A stretch of DNA of 14,042 nt from JASUTC01 sp035447925 (GTDB lineage: Bacteria > Thermotogota > Thermotogae > MWEM01): positions 1 through 14,042 of the forward strand of contig DAOTHY010000055.1 of NCBI GenBank assembly GCA_035447925.1. Reading direction: 5' to 3'. This document shows, in pieces, positions 5,394 to 12,941 of this stretch (positions are counted from its first letter, which is position 1; the number at the start of each line of letters is the position of its first letter). The position numbers and the translations under genes were made by a program. Below the pieces are notes generated by a model. That model had not been told where the DNA came from. It did not search any database and saw only the letters and a program-made list of their open reading frames with translations.

Positions 5394-6527
5394 TTATGTC
5401 AATTTGTTGATATTTTCTATAACGTATGCTTGTTCTTCGTCTGTCATTTTTGGAAACAGAGGTATTGTGATTTCTCTTTGATAGTAATCGTTGGCTTTTG
5501 GAAATTGGCTGGTTTGGTAATTAAATTGTTTTTGGTAATAGGGTTGATGATGAATGGGGATGTAATGGACTTGACAGAATATTCCGTTTTCTCTGAGTTT
5601 GATAAATATTTCTTTTCTGTCTAGTGATTTGTCCAACAGGATGGGGTAGATATGAAACACATGTCTGCCGTCGTGTTCTTTTGGTCGTGGTGGTGTTTGT
5701 ATTAATGGATTATCCTTAAAAGCTTTATCGTACCGATCAGCCAATTGGATTCTTCGGTTGATAAATTTATCGGCCTTTTTCAATTGTGAAAGACCCAGAG
5801 CACATTGCATGTCTGTGATTCGATAGTTATAGCCCAGTGTCTGCATTTCGTAATACCAAGGGCCGTCGTTTTTTTGGAGTTTATCAGCATCTTTAGTAAT
5901 TCCATGGGATCGGAATAATTTGAGTTTTTCGTAATACTCTTTATTATTGGTTGTGATCATCCCGCCTTCTGCGGTCGTGATATGTTTGACCGGATGGAAG
6001 GAGAACATGGTCATGTCGGCCTGGGTTCCGATTTGTTCGCCTTTTCTTGTTGCTCCCAGGGCATGTGCCGCATCTTCAACAATGACAATGTCGGTGTCTT
6101 TGGTTGTTTCTTTAATTTTGTCCATGTCCACGGGATATCCTGCCAAATCGACAGGTATGATGGCTTTTGTTTTTTGGGAGATGGTTTTTTTAATTTCTTC
6201 GGGGTCAATGCAATAAGTTTTTGGATCAATATCTGCTAAAACAGGTGTTGCCCCCATGTAAACCCCACAGTTAGCAGAAGCTGCAAATGTTATGGGAGAG
6301 GTGATGATTTCATCTCCAACAGTGACATTGGCAGCAAACATTGCCCCATGCAAAGCAGAAGTTCCTGAATTGAAGGCTATTGCGTATTTGGCATTAACAT
6401 ATTGAGCGAAGGCTTTCTCAAAGGTGTCGATATTAGGCCCCTGTGTGAGCCAATCGCCTTTGAGAACATCGATAACGGCTTGGATATCGTTATCGTCAAT
6501 GTACTGACTGCCATAAGGGATTTTCAT
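5394..6527 (-). CDS. pseC: UDP-4-amino-4,6-dideoxy-L-AltNAc transaminase PseC
   Basis: This 377-residue protein is a DegT/DnrJ/EryC1-family PLP aminotransferase, taking the 4-keto sugar nucleotide from PseB and aminating C4. The order of motifs is complete: IPYGSQYIDDNDIQAV and GDWLTQGP at the N-terminus, FNSGTSALHGAM (~52-63), SPITFAASANC, VEDAAHALGA with PLP-ring Asp152, and SFHPVKHITTAEGG with the Schiff-base Lys181. Its neighbour pseB makes the PseC assignment better than a generic sugar aminotransferase. The ATG at 6527 overlaps the pseB stop (ATGA), so translation is probably coupled; no strong ribosome binding site is seen. Length is normal for the family. Confidence 0.92.
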   Translation of the reverse strand: MKIPYGSQYIDDNDIQAVIDVLKGDWLTQGPNIDTFEKAFAQYVNAKYAIAFNSGTSALHGAMFAANVTVGDEIITSPITFAASANCGVYMGATPVLADIDPKTYCIDPEEIKKTISQKTKAIIPVDLAGYPVDMDKIKETTKDTDIVIVEDAAHALGATRKGEQIGTQADMTMFSFHPVKHITTAEGGMITTNNKEYYEKLKLFRSHGITKDADKLQKNDGPWYYEMQTLGYNYRITDMQCALGLSQLKKADKFINRRIQLADRYDKAFKDNPLIQTPPRPKEHDGRHVFHIYPILLDKSLDRKEIFIKLRENGIFCQVHYIPIHHQPYYQKQFNYQTSQFPKANDYYQREITIPLFPKMTDEEQAYVIENINKLT

Positions 6528-7531
6528 ATGTGGTTCCCGATCATTTTGTTTATTTGTTCAACAGTTAACCATTCTTCGTTGTTTGAGCTGGTATAAGAGA
6601 AGTCTTTTGGCATTTCGAATAAGCTCAAATATTTTTCATATCTACCCTTTAAATCAGAAAAGTGAGGCAAGATGACGAACATATCCTGATTATCTTTGTT
6701 CATTTTGTAAATCTTTTCTCCTTCTTCTTCACTGATCAGTGTTTCATGTAGTTTTTCTCCTGGCCTGATACCAATTTCTTCAATCTCACCATCTGGCATG
6801 ATGGCTTTTGCGAGATCGGTCACTTTCATACTGGGGATGATCGGAATGAAGGTTTCCCCGCCCACGGACTCTTCCAGGGCATTCATGACCAGTTTTACTC
6901 CATCTTCTATTGGAATCCAAAATCTTGTCATTCGTTTATCAGTAATCGGAAGTTTTTTCTTTCCCTCTTTCTTTAACTGTAAAAAGAAGGGAATGACACT
7001 TCCCCGACTCCCTACCACATTACCATATCTGACGGCTGAAAACAATGTGTTTCTTCCTCCAACGTAATAGTTGCCTGCGATCATGAGTTTTTCCATGACC
7101 ATTTTCGTTCCACCATAAAGGTTGATAGGATTGACGGCCTTATCCGTGGAAATGGCAATGACTTTTTTTACGCCTCTGTCAATGGCAGCATCAATAATAT
7201 TCTGAGCTCCCAAAATATTCGTTCTTACCGCTTCGAAAGGGTTATATTCACATGCCGGAACTTGTTTTAATGCGGCCGCATGAATAACATAGTCCACACC
7301 GTTAAAGGCCCGATACAGTCTGTCTTTATCCCGGATATCCCCGACAAAATAACGAATTTCATATTTATCAAGCGGAAATCTTCTTTCCATTTCGTATTGT
7401 TTGAATTCATCTCTTGAGAAGATGATTAATTTTCCGGGATGGTGATTTTTGAAAATATATTCCGTGAAAGCCTTTCCAAATGTGCCGGTTCCTCCGGTTA
7501 ACAGTATCGTTTTTCCATCGATTATGCTCAT
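6524..7531 (-). CDS. pseB: UDP-GlcNAc 4,6-dehydratase (inverting) PseB
   Basis: PseB carries out the first step of pseudaminic acid synthesis, dehydrating and C5-epimerising UDP-GlcNAc to a 4-keto-6-deoxy-L-sugar with bound NADP. The 335-residue protein is an extended short-chain dehydrogenase. It shows the Rossmann motif TGGTGTFG (12-19), FSRDEFKQYEM, AALKQVPACEYNP, and an active site with D130-K131 in STDKA and Tyr139/Lys143 in YGGTK, as in FlaA1/PseB. The ATG at 7531 has AAAGGAG 7 nt upstream (7545-7539). It is the first gene of the operon and lies behind a sigma-28-like promoter. Confidence 0.93.
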   Translation of the reverse strand: MSIIDGKTILLTGGTGTFGKAFTEYIFKNHHPGKLIIFSRDEFKQYEMERRFPLDKYEIRYFVGDIRDKDRLYRAFNGVDYVIHAAALKQVPACEYNPFEAVRTNILGAQNIIDAAIDRGVKKVIAISTDKAVNPINLYGGTKMVMEKLMIAGNYYVGGRNTLFSAVRYGNVVGSRGSVIPFFLQLKKEGKKKLPITDKRMTRFWIPIEDGVKLVMNALEESVGGETFIPIIPSMKVTDLAKAIMPDGEIEEIGIRPGEKLHETLISEEEGEKIYKMNKDNQDMFVILPHFSDLKGRYEKYLSLFEMPKDFSYTSSNNEEWLTVEQINKMIGNHI

Positions 7532-7561
7532 AAATTTACTCCTTTTTTTTTAATCTGTAGT

Positions 7562-7589
7562 ATTATCGGATGCTTTATGCTTGATTTTA
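7562..7589 (-). promoter_or_regulatory. Sigma-28/sigma-D type promoter of the pse operon
   Basis: On the minus strand, TAAA (7589-7586), 16 nt, then CCGATAAT (7569-7562) matches the flagellar sigma consensus TAAA-N15-GCCGATAA, missing only the G. The expected transcript start is about 7555, ~24 nt before the pseB ATG. A sigma-A reading of the same region (TTAAAA-17-GATAAT) is possible but poorer. Confidence 0.65.
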
Positions 7590-7824
7590 ACATAAAGGGA
7601 TGGGTCGAATTACATTTCAAAGGCTTTGAATCGAAAAGCTGATATTATGGTATTGGAATGCCATATCGAGATGATTACATGATTTCGAATGTCATTGTTG
7701 ATGATGAAAAAGATGGGGAGGGAGACAGGCGATCTTGTCAGGCTTTCCAGGAGTTCTGTTGATTGTGTTATGGAATATTGTTTTTCGATCGTTTGATGAG
7801 TCGACCATAAGCCTGTCCCGTATG

Positions 7825-7833
7825 TGTTAAAAT
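7825..7833 (+). promoter_or_regulatory. Extended -10 promoter of the M23-like gene
   Basis: TGTTAAAAT is an extended -10 (TG-N-TAAAAT) 33 bp before the ATG at 7866. The -35 position (CCATAA at 7805-7810) is poor. GGATGGTG (7853-7860) is the likely ribosome binding site. Confidence 0.4.
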
Positions 7834-7865
7834 AGTAGAGAAGGTAAAAACGGGATGGTGATGCC

Positions 7866-8852
7866 ATGTTGAAAAGAAATCATATTCTCTTGCTGATGAT
7901 GATCGGCTTGTTTTTCTGGTCCTTTTCCTGGGCCAATAATTACGGTTTGCCAACATATACAACCAAACGTATTACCGGAACTTTCGGAGAGTGCAGAATC
8001 AATGCCAATACGTATGTGAAACGGTTTAATATTGGGTTGGCTTTATCTACTAACAGTGTTGAAAACACCAAAATATATGCCATGAACGATGGGGTTGTTT
8101 GGAAATTGGTGATCAATGATCCGATTTACGGGAATATTATTTATCTCAAACATCCCGACGGACTGGCTACGATTTATGGGCATTTAAACCGCTTTTCTTC
8201 CGAGTACGATGCTATTTTAAAATCTGTCATGGTGGAATTTGGTGAAGAGAGCAATACGATTATAGAATTCAATTCCAACGAATATACTGTTCGCAAAGGA
8301 GATGTGATTGGCTATTCGGGACAGACCGGTTCAGCGATTGCACCCTATTGTCATGTGGAGTTTTTTGATATTGCGCAGAGTATGTATATTGATCCCTTGG
8401 TTTATTTAAAGGACCAGCTGAACCGTCCGGATTCCTTCTTGGATTTTGTGAAAGTAAGGGTGGATGGAAAGGAACAGAACATCAGTAATGGTGGGAGTTA
8501 TTATTATTCGAATCCCATTCCGCAAATAGAGATCAATGCTAGGCTTGAAGATAATAACCGGCGCAGCCGCTACGGGGTTCATCGTGTTCAGCTCTTTTTT
8601 AATGACGAAGAGGTTTATCAGCTTTTGTTTGAAACCATTCCGGAAAATTTTCAGGAACAGGGTGATTTGGTTTTCGGAGAGGGATCAACAAGCAGCTATT
8701 ACTGGTATAAACTGTATTCTACCAGGAGAGAAGGCGTCATTGTTTTGAATAGATTGAATGAAATGACACTTGGCGCTACTACCAAAGCAAGGATTATCAT
8801 CGAGGATGATTGGGGAAATGCCAAGTCCTGGGATTTTTATCTAAAAAAATAA
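7866..8852 (+). CDS. Secreted LytM/M23-fold protein, probably catalytically inactive
   Basis: The 328-residue protein begins with KR and a hydrophobic stretch (~6-22), a signal peptide or membrane anchor, so the rest is extracellular. Residues ~35-182 follow the M23/LytM peptidase layout: YAMNDGVVWK, YGNIIYLKHPDG, IYGHL (His106), VRKGDVIGYSGQTG and YCHVEFFD (His163). The zinc-binding HxGxD is replaced by FNIGL (54-58), and the first His of the HxH motif is Tyr161. Only His106 and His163 remain of the five usual metal and catalytic residues. It is therefore probably a non-hydrolytic wall-binding or scaffold protein, as known for SpoIIQ-like and other degenerate LytM domains. Residues ~185-328 form a second, beta-rich region ending VIVLNR...ARIIIEDDWGNAKSWDFYLKK that I do not recognise. 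It has its own promoter and is followed by a hairpin. Confidence 0.75.
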   Translation: MLKRNHILLLMMIGLFFWSFSWANNYGLPTYTTKRITGTFGECRINANTYVKRFNIGLALSTNSVENTKIYAMNDGVVWKLVINDPIYGNIIYLKHPDGLATIYGHLNRFSSEYDAILKSVMVEFGEESNTIIEFNSNEYTVRKGDVIGYSGQTGSAIAPYCHVEFFDIAQSMYIDPLVYLKDQLNRPDSFLDFVKVRVDGKEQNISNGGSYYYSNPIPQIEINARLEDNNRRSRYGVHRVQLFFNDEEVYQLLFETIPENFQEQGDLVFGEGSTSSYYWYKLYSTRREGVIVLNRLNEMTLGATTKARIIIEDDWGNAKSWDFYLKK

Positions 8853-8869
8853 TTGTACCGGGTCCTTAA

Positions 8870-8914
8870 TTTATGAAGATTGGTCAATCTAATGGATTGA
8901 CCAATCTTCATAAA
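8870..8914. terminator. Long perfect hairpin between convergent genes
   Basis: TTTATGAAGATTGGTCAATC (8870-8889) pairs perfectly with 8895-8914 around the loop TAATG, giving a 20-bp stem. It lies 17 bp after the rightward gene and 52 bp before the end of the leftward transporter gene, so it probably serves both as terminator or mRNA 3' end protector. There is no clear U-tract on either strand, and the stem is AT-rich, so classic intrinsic termination is not certain. Confidence 0.6.
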
Positions 8915-8966
8915 GGTTTGAATCCTATGCAATAACCAGTTGTTCTGATGTTGTCCGGTTATGTGA

Positions 8967-10322
8967 TTAGAAGAAGAAATATTTCATAAGGATATACCCG
9001 CTAGCAATAACACCGGAAAAAAGAACAATTGGCAATGAATAGCGGATATAATTTGAAAATGTGATTCTTCCCCGTTGCAGTTTGTCGGTCATTCCGGTTA
9101 CCACGATATTTGCTGCAGCGCCTACTACCGTCATATTGCCTCCAAAACAGGTTCCAAAAACCAAAGCCCACCAGACCAAAGGGGTGATGGTGATACCGAT
9201 GATTTGGGATTTCTCGATTAAAGAATGCACGATGGGTACCATGATCATCGCCATGGGAACCGCACTCATGATTCCGGATAGTAGTAGGGGAATCCAAAGG
9301 AGAAAGACAAGGAATATGATATTGACTGCAGTTTCTCCGATACCTGGAATCTTTGTGAACAGCATTAATCCATTTCCAATCAGATCGATGACACCGATGC
9401 TTTGCAGAGCAAATACCAGTATGAACATTCCGATGTAGAAGAAGATCGTACCCCATTCCATTTTGCGATAGATTTCCTCCATGTCTTCATCAGAAGCACG
9501 AAGAACTATGAGCATCACTGCGCCGGCGATGAGGGCGATGATTGCAGGATCTACACCTGATTGAGGAGGCAGCATGAAACCGATAATTGCTCCCACAAAG
9601 ACCGAAAGGGATTTGATCAATAGTTTTTTATCTCTTATTTGAGTTTTCGGATCTGTGGCACGGAAGGCCTCCAGCAATTTTTCCTCATCTTCTGTCAGCT
9701 TAAAGACATTCCATTCTTTTTTTATGGTGTAAATCAAGACAAAGGCTAAAGTAAAAAGGACGCCGGGTGCAACGTTAACCAAAAACTCAATAAAGGATTT
9801 TCCTGCTGCAAAACCGATGACCATGTTTGGCGGATCTCCGATTAAGGTAGCAGTTCCTCCCAGATTTGCGGATAAAATAATCATCATGAGGAAGGGAAAG
9901 GGATTTTTATCGATGGTTTCCATGATGGCTAGAATAACCGGCACAAAGACCAATACGGTACTGACATTGTTCAAAAAAGCCGAAGAGATGGCTACTGTGA
10001 CGGAGGTAACCAGATAGAGTAACAGCAGTTTTCCACGGCTTGCTTTGACTACGATGATGGCGAGGTATTGAAAGAATCCTGATTTTTCAATAAAAGGCAT
10101 GATAATCATCATTCCCACCAGCAAGGCAATGGTTTTAAAGTCGACAAATTGGCTGAGATGTTCCAAATCAAATTCCGGAATAATTTTAAAGATACTGTTG
10201 ATAGAAATAAGAATACTGCCTGCTGCAAATCCCGCAGCCGCCTTGTTCATTTTGCCCGTAATCAGGTTGTAGTAGACCCAGATTAGGAACAAAATGACGA
10301 TGATTTGATAAGTTAGAAACAC
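8967..10322 (-). CDS. ArsB/NhaD-family (ion transporter superfamily) permease
   Basis: This is a polytopic inner-membrane protein of ~451 residues with about 11-12 hydrophobic segments. It has the two characteristic re-entrant signatures of the ArsB/NhaD/P-protein group: GGTATLIGDPPNMVIG in the first half and FGGNMTVVGAAANIVVTG near the C-terminus. A charged cytoplasmic loop (EWNVFKLTEDEEKLLEAF...) separates the halves. The substrate could be Na+/H+ exchange, arsenite, or an organic anion; the sequence does not decide it, and no ars genes are nearby. The frame is open to an ATG at 10352. The GTG at 10320-10322 is chosen because GGGAGG lies 8 nt upstream and the mapped promoter would start transcription near 10351. 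It is divergent from the aminotransferase operon. Confidence 0.82.
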   Translation of the reverse strand: MFLTYQIIVILFLIWVYYNLITGKMNKAAAGFAAGSILISINSIFKIIPEFDLEHLSQFVDFKTIALLVGMMIIMPFIEKSGFFQYLAIIVVKASRGKLLLLYLVTSVTVAISSAFLNNVSTVLVFVPVILAIMETIDKNPFPFLMMIILSANLGGTATLIGDPPNMVIGFAAGKSFIEFLVNVAPGVLFTLAFVLIYTIKKEWNVFKLTEDEEKLLEAFRATDPKTQIRDKKLLIKSLSVFVGAIIGFMLPPQSGVDPAIIALIAGAVMLIVLRASDEDMEEIYRKMEWGTIFFYIGMFILVFALQSIGVIDLIGNGLMLFTKIPGIGETAVNIIFLVFLLWIPLLLSGIMSAVPMAMIMVPIVHSLIEKSQIIGITITPLVWWALVFGTCFGGNMTVVGAAANIVVTGMTDKLQRGRITFSNYIRYSLPIVLFSGVIASGYILMKYFFF

Positions 10323-10357
10323 GCTTTTTTCCTCCCGGTAGAAGTAAACCAACAGTT

Positions 10358-10386
10358 ATTTTATCACTTTTGGGCGAATAAAACAA
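10358..10386 (-). promoter_or_regulatory. Promoter of the permease gene
   Basis: On the minus strand, TTGTTT (10386-10381), a 17-bp spacer and TAAAAT (10363-10358) preceded by TG form a good housekeeping promoter. Transcription would start near 10351, leaving a ~30-nt leader before the GTG at 10322. This supports that start over the ATG at 10352. Confidence 0.65.
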
Positions 10387-10396
10387 CCTCTGAGAT

Positions 10397-10444
10397 TTTG
10401 AAATAGATTGCACAGTAGTTCATTCGGGTGCAAATAATTTCAAA
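10397..10444. promoter_or_regulatory. 48-bp interrupted palindrome, candidate operator
   Basis: The arms are TTTGAAAT-AGA-TTGCAC and GTGCAA-ATA-ATTTCAAA, with a 14-bp centre. The two 8-bp and two 6-bp blocks are perfect inverted repeats and equally spaced; only the 3-bp linkers fail to pair. It lies 10 bp upstream of the permease -35 and ~90 bp upstream of the aminotransferase -10, a suitable place for a regulator of either operon. The symmetry is seen; the function is inferred. Confidence 0.5.
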
Positions 10445-10533
10445 GTATTAAGAAAAAGAATATTATAATACATCTAATAATATATATACATATCAATATA
10501 ATATTCATATATGGCTTTTCTGCCCCTTGATTC

Positions 10534-10542
10534 TGTTAGAAT
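10534..10542 (+). promoter_or_regulatory. Extended -10 promoter of the aminotransferase-buk-ptb operon
   Basis: TGTTAGAAT is an extended -10 without a good -35. It follows a very AT-rich stretch (~10445-10515) that could act as an UP element. The leader to the ATG at 10581 would be ~32 nt and includes GGAGGT at 10568-10573. Confidence 0.45.
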
Positions 10543-10580
10543 AAAATTGAATGATTAAAAAATTATTGGAGGTGCTGGAT

Positions 10581-11855
10581 ATGACGATGCGTGAACAATA
10601 TATCAACGCAAAATTGTCCTGGATCGCAAAGAATACAAAGGCTAGTATCATCAGAGAATTGTTGAAATCCACATCAATTCCTGGAATGATATCATTTGGA
10701 GGGGGAGTGCCAGACCCGGATACTTTTCCAAGACACGTTATGGCTGAGATTGCAAAAGATGTCATTGAAAATGAACATCGGGTATCTCTTCAATACGGTA
10801 CAACTGAAGGCGATGAAATTCTCAGAAAAGAATATATCAAGTTGCTTGAGAAACACCACGATATAACCGGCTTAACACCGGATAATGTGGTTATTACAAC
10901 CGGAAGTCAACAGTCATTGGATTTGATTGGCAGGACGTTCTTGGATAGAGACAGCCTTTGTGCTATTTGTTCTCCGGTTTACCTGGGGGCTGCTAGTGCT
11001 TTCAAAGTCAGGGATCCTAGATTTATCATCGTTCCCATGGAAGAGGATGGTCCGGATATGGACCTTTTGCAGGAAAAGATCGATGCCCTGAATACAGATG
11101 AACTCCAAAGATTAAAGTTTATTTATATTGTCAGCAACTTTGACAATCCGACCGGGATTTCCCTTTCATTGGAAAAGCGTAAACAGCTCTTGGACTATGC
11201 CTATTCCAAGGATCTGATTATCGTTGAGGATGATCCATATGGGGCTTTGAGATTTGAAGGCGAGAAGGTTCCAACCATCTATAAGTTGGCACAGGACAAT
11301 GATAAATACGAGGTGAATCCGGTATTGCTGTTGAATACGTTCAGCAAGGTGCTCTCACCCGGCTTAAGGATGGGATTCACTATTGGCGATCCGATTATGA
11401 TCAGAAAACTGGTGATGGGAAAACAAGCTGCAGATTTATGTTCTTCAAGCTTAACACAACGTTTGACGGCCAGGTATTTGGAGAAAAACGATCCGATTGA
11501 GGGGATGAAGCCTACGTTGGAATTGTATGCATCTAAACGTGATACGATGATGAAGGCTTTTGATGAGATTTTGACTCAGATTGACGGTATCAGTTGGACC
11601 TATCCCCACGGTGGATTGTTTACTTGGGTCACTCTTCCCAAAGAGTTTGATACCAATGAGATGTTGGAAATAGCAAAAAAGAACTTAATCATTTACATAC
11701 CCGGTGAAGCTTTCTCAGTTAACGAGGAGTCAAGGCAAGAAACGAAAAATTGCATGAGAATTTCTTTCTGCCTGCCATCCCATGAGCAGATCGTTGAAGG
11801 CACCAAGAGGCTTGTTAAGACCATTAACGAATACAAACAAATGAAGGGTTGGTAA
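10581..11855 (+). CDS. PLP-dependent aminotransferase (class I/II, aminoadipate/branched-chain type)
   Basis: This 424-residue fold-type I aminotransferase resembles the LysN/2-aminoadipate aminotransferase and MocR-related catalytic domains, but has no DNA-binding domain. Motifs are ISFGGGVPDPDTFP, TTGSQQSLDLIGRTFLD, the SNFDNPTG region, VEDDPYGALRF and TFSKVLSPGLRMG with PLP-binding Lys256. Start: the frame is open to an ATG-like position 30 bp upstream, but the ATG at 10581 has GGAGGT at 7 nt and is chosen. It transfers the amino group of an amino acid to a 2-oxoacid. As first gene ahead of butyrate kinase and phosphotransbutyrylase, it probably feeds a 2-oxoacid (for example from a branched-chain amino acid) into an acyl-CoA fermentation route. 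The substrate is not decided by the sequence. Confidence 0.88.
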   Translation: MTMREQYINAKLSWIAKNTKASIIRELLKSTSIPGMISFGGGVPDPDTFPRHVMAEIAKDVIENEHRVSLQYGTTEGDEILRKEYIKLLEKHHDITGLTPDNVVITTGSQQSLDLIGRTFLDRDSLCAICSPVYLGAASAFKVRDPRFIIVPMEEDGPDMDLLQEKIDALNTDELQRLKFIYIVSNFDNPTGISLSLEKRKQLLDYAYSKDLIIVEDDPYGALRFEGEKVPTIYKLAQDNDKYEVNPVLLLNTFSKVLSPGLRMGFTIGDPIMIRKLVMGKQAADLCSSSLTQRLTARYLEKNDPIEGMKPTLELYASKRDTMMKAFDEILTQIDGISWTYPHGGLFTWVTLPKEFDTNEMLEIAKKNLIIYIPGEAFSVNEESRQETKNCMRISFCLPSHEQIVEGTKRLVKTINEYKQMKGW

Positions 11856-11858
11856 TGG

Positions 11859-12941
11859 ATGTTTAAGATTTTATCCATCAATCCGGGTTCGACTTCTACG
11901 AAAATAGGCAAATTTCATGACGATGTGCTCCAAGTCAGTGAAACGGTTGTTCACGATGCCGCTCAATTTGATCATATGCACCATGCGATTGAACAATTGG
12001 AAATTCGAAAACGAGATATTCTAAAGTTTATCGCCAGCCAAGGGGACTCCATCAACGATTTCGATGCTTTTGCCGCCAGAGGTGGTATTTTACCGCCCAT
12101 GGAAAGCGGTACGTATGAAGTTAATGAAGAAATGGTAGATTTCTTAAAGAATAAAAGCCACATGGATCATCCGTCTAACCTTGCAGCTGTAATCGCTTAT
12201 GATTTTGCTCAGGCAACTCAAAAGAAGGCTTACATCACAGATCCGATTTCAATCGATGAATTCAATGAGTGTGCTAGGGTTTCAGGTTTTGTTGATTTAA
12301 ACAGAATCAGTCTTGTTCATGCGTTGAATATGAAGGCGGTTGCCAGGGTTATTGCCGATGAAATTGAAAAACCATACGAGAATTGTAATTTTGTAATCGC
12401 CCATTTGGGTGGCGGTATTTCCATTGGTGCACAAAGACAAGGAAAGATGATTGATGTAAACAATGCCAACGAAGAAGGACCCTTCAGTCCGGAAAGAAGT
12501 GGGGAATTACCCATGGGAGAAGTTCTTAAAATGGCGTATTCGGGGGATTACACCGCAAAAGAACTGAAAAAACTGTTTACAAAAAATTCCGGTATGAAGG
12601 CTTATTTGAACACGAACGACCTTCGTGAAGCCTTTGAAAAGGCAAAGACCGATCCTAAAGCCATGGAAGTGATCAAAGCAATGGCCTATCAGATCGGCAA
12701 AGAAATCGGCGGTATGTGTGCGGTTTTAAAGGGTGAAGTAGACAGTATTATCTTGACCGGAGGACTGGCACACAGTGTTGATTTCATAGAAATGATCAAG
12801 GAATACATATCCAGTTATTCTCTGATAACGGTTGTTCCCGGAGAAAACGAACTGGAAGCCCTTGCTACGGGATGTTTGAGGGTCCTGAGAGGCGAAGAGA
12901 ATCCCAGGACCTTTTCTTTTCAGGAGGTGAATCGGTCGTGA
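11859..12941 (+). CDS. buk: Butyrate kinase (branched-chain fatty acid kinase type), first copy
   Basis: The 360-residue ASKHA-fold kinase converts butyryl- or branched acyl-phosphate and ADP to the acid and ATP in the cytoplasm. It shows the phosphate-binding INPGSTSTK (7-15), AFAARGGILPP, HALNMKAVAR, AHLGGGISIGAQ (181-192), VNNANEEGPFSPERSGELP and the C-terminal ILTGGLAHS and PGENELEALATG. Length is normal for Buk. The ATG at 11859 starts 3 bp after the aminotransferase stop, with AAGGG nearby. Its last codons overlap the ptb start. Its sequence around residues 15-65 is quite different from the second kinase gene after ptb, so the two are not recent duplicates. Confidence 0.92.
   Translation: MFKILSINPGSTSTKIGKFHDDVLQVSETVVHDAAQFDHMHHAIEQLEIRKRDILKFIASQGDSINDFDAFAARGGILPPMESGTYEVNEEMVDFLKNKSHMDHPSNLAAVIAYDFAQATQKKAYITDPISIDEFNECARVSGFVDLNRISLVHALNMKAVARVIADEIEKPYENCNFVIAHLGGGISIGAQRQGKMIDVNNANEEGPFSPERSGELPMGEVLKMAYSGDYTAKELKKLFTKNSGMKAYLNTNDLREAFEKAKTDPKAMEVIKAMAYQIGKEIGGMCAVLKGEVDSIILTGGLAHSVDFIEMIKEYISSYSLITVVPGENELEALATGCLRVLRGEENPRTFSFQEVNRS

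Larger units (their letters stand above)
7532..7865. other. Intergenic region between pseB and the M23-like gene
   Basis: These 334 bp separate two divergent genes. They hold the pseB ribosome binding site (7539-7545), the sigma-28-like promoter (7562-7589) and the extended -10 of the rightward gene (7825-7833). An imperfect palindrome lies at 7646-7665 (TATGGTATT-GG-AATGCCATA), with one mismatch and no known role. I see no convincing small gene between ~7600 and 7820. Confidence 0.6.

Noticed and set aside
7646..7665. Imperfect palindrome between pseB and the M23-like gene
   Set aside because: The 9-bp arms carry a mismatch, the spacer is only 2 bp and it is not aligned with either promoter, so chance is a fair explanation.
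9001..9456. Open frame of 151 codons on the minus strand
   Set aside because: It lies wholly inside the permease gene in another frame; composition (many H, R, C) is that of a shadow frame and the permease motifs are unmistakable.
10510..10535. Possible sigma-54 promoter before the aminotransferase (ATGGC...TGCCCC)
   Set aside because: The GG and GC elements are not 10 bp apart as sigma-54 promoters need; the extended -10 further down is better.
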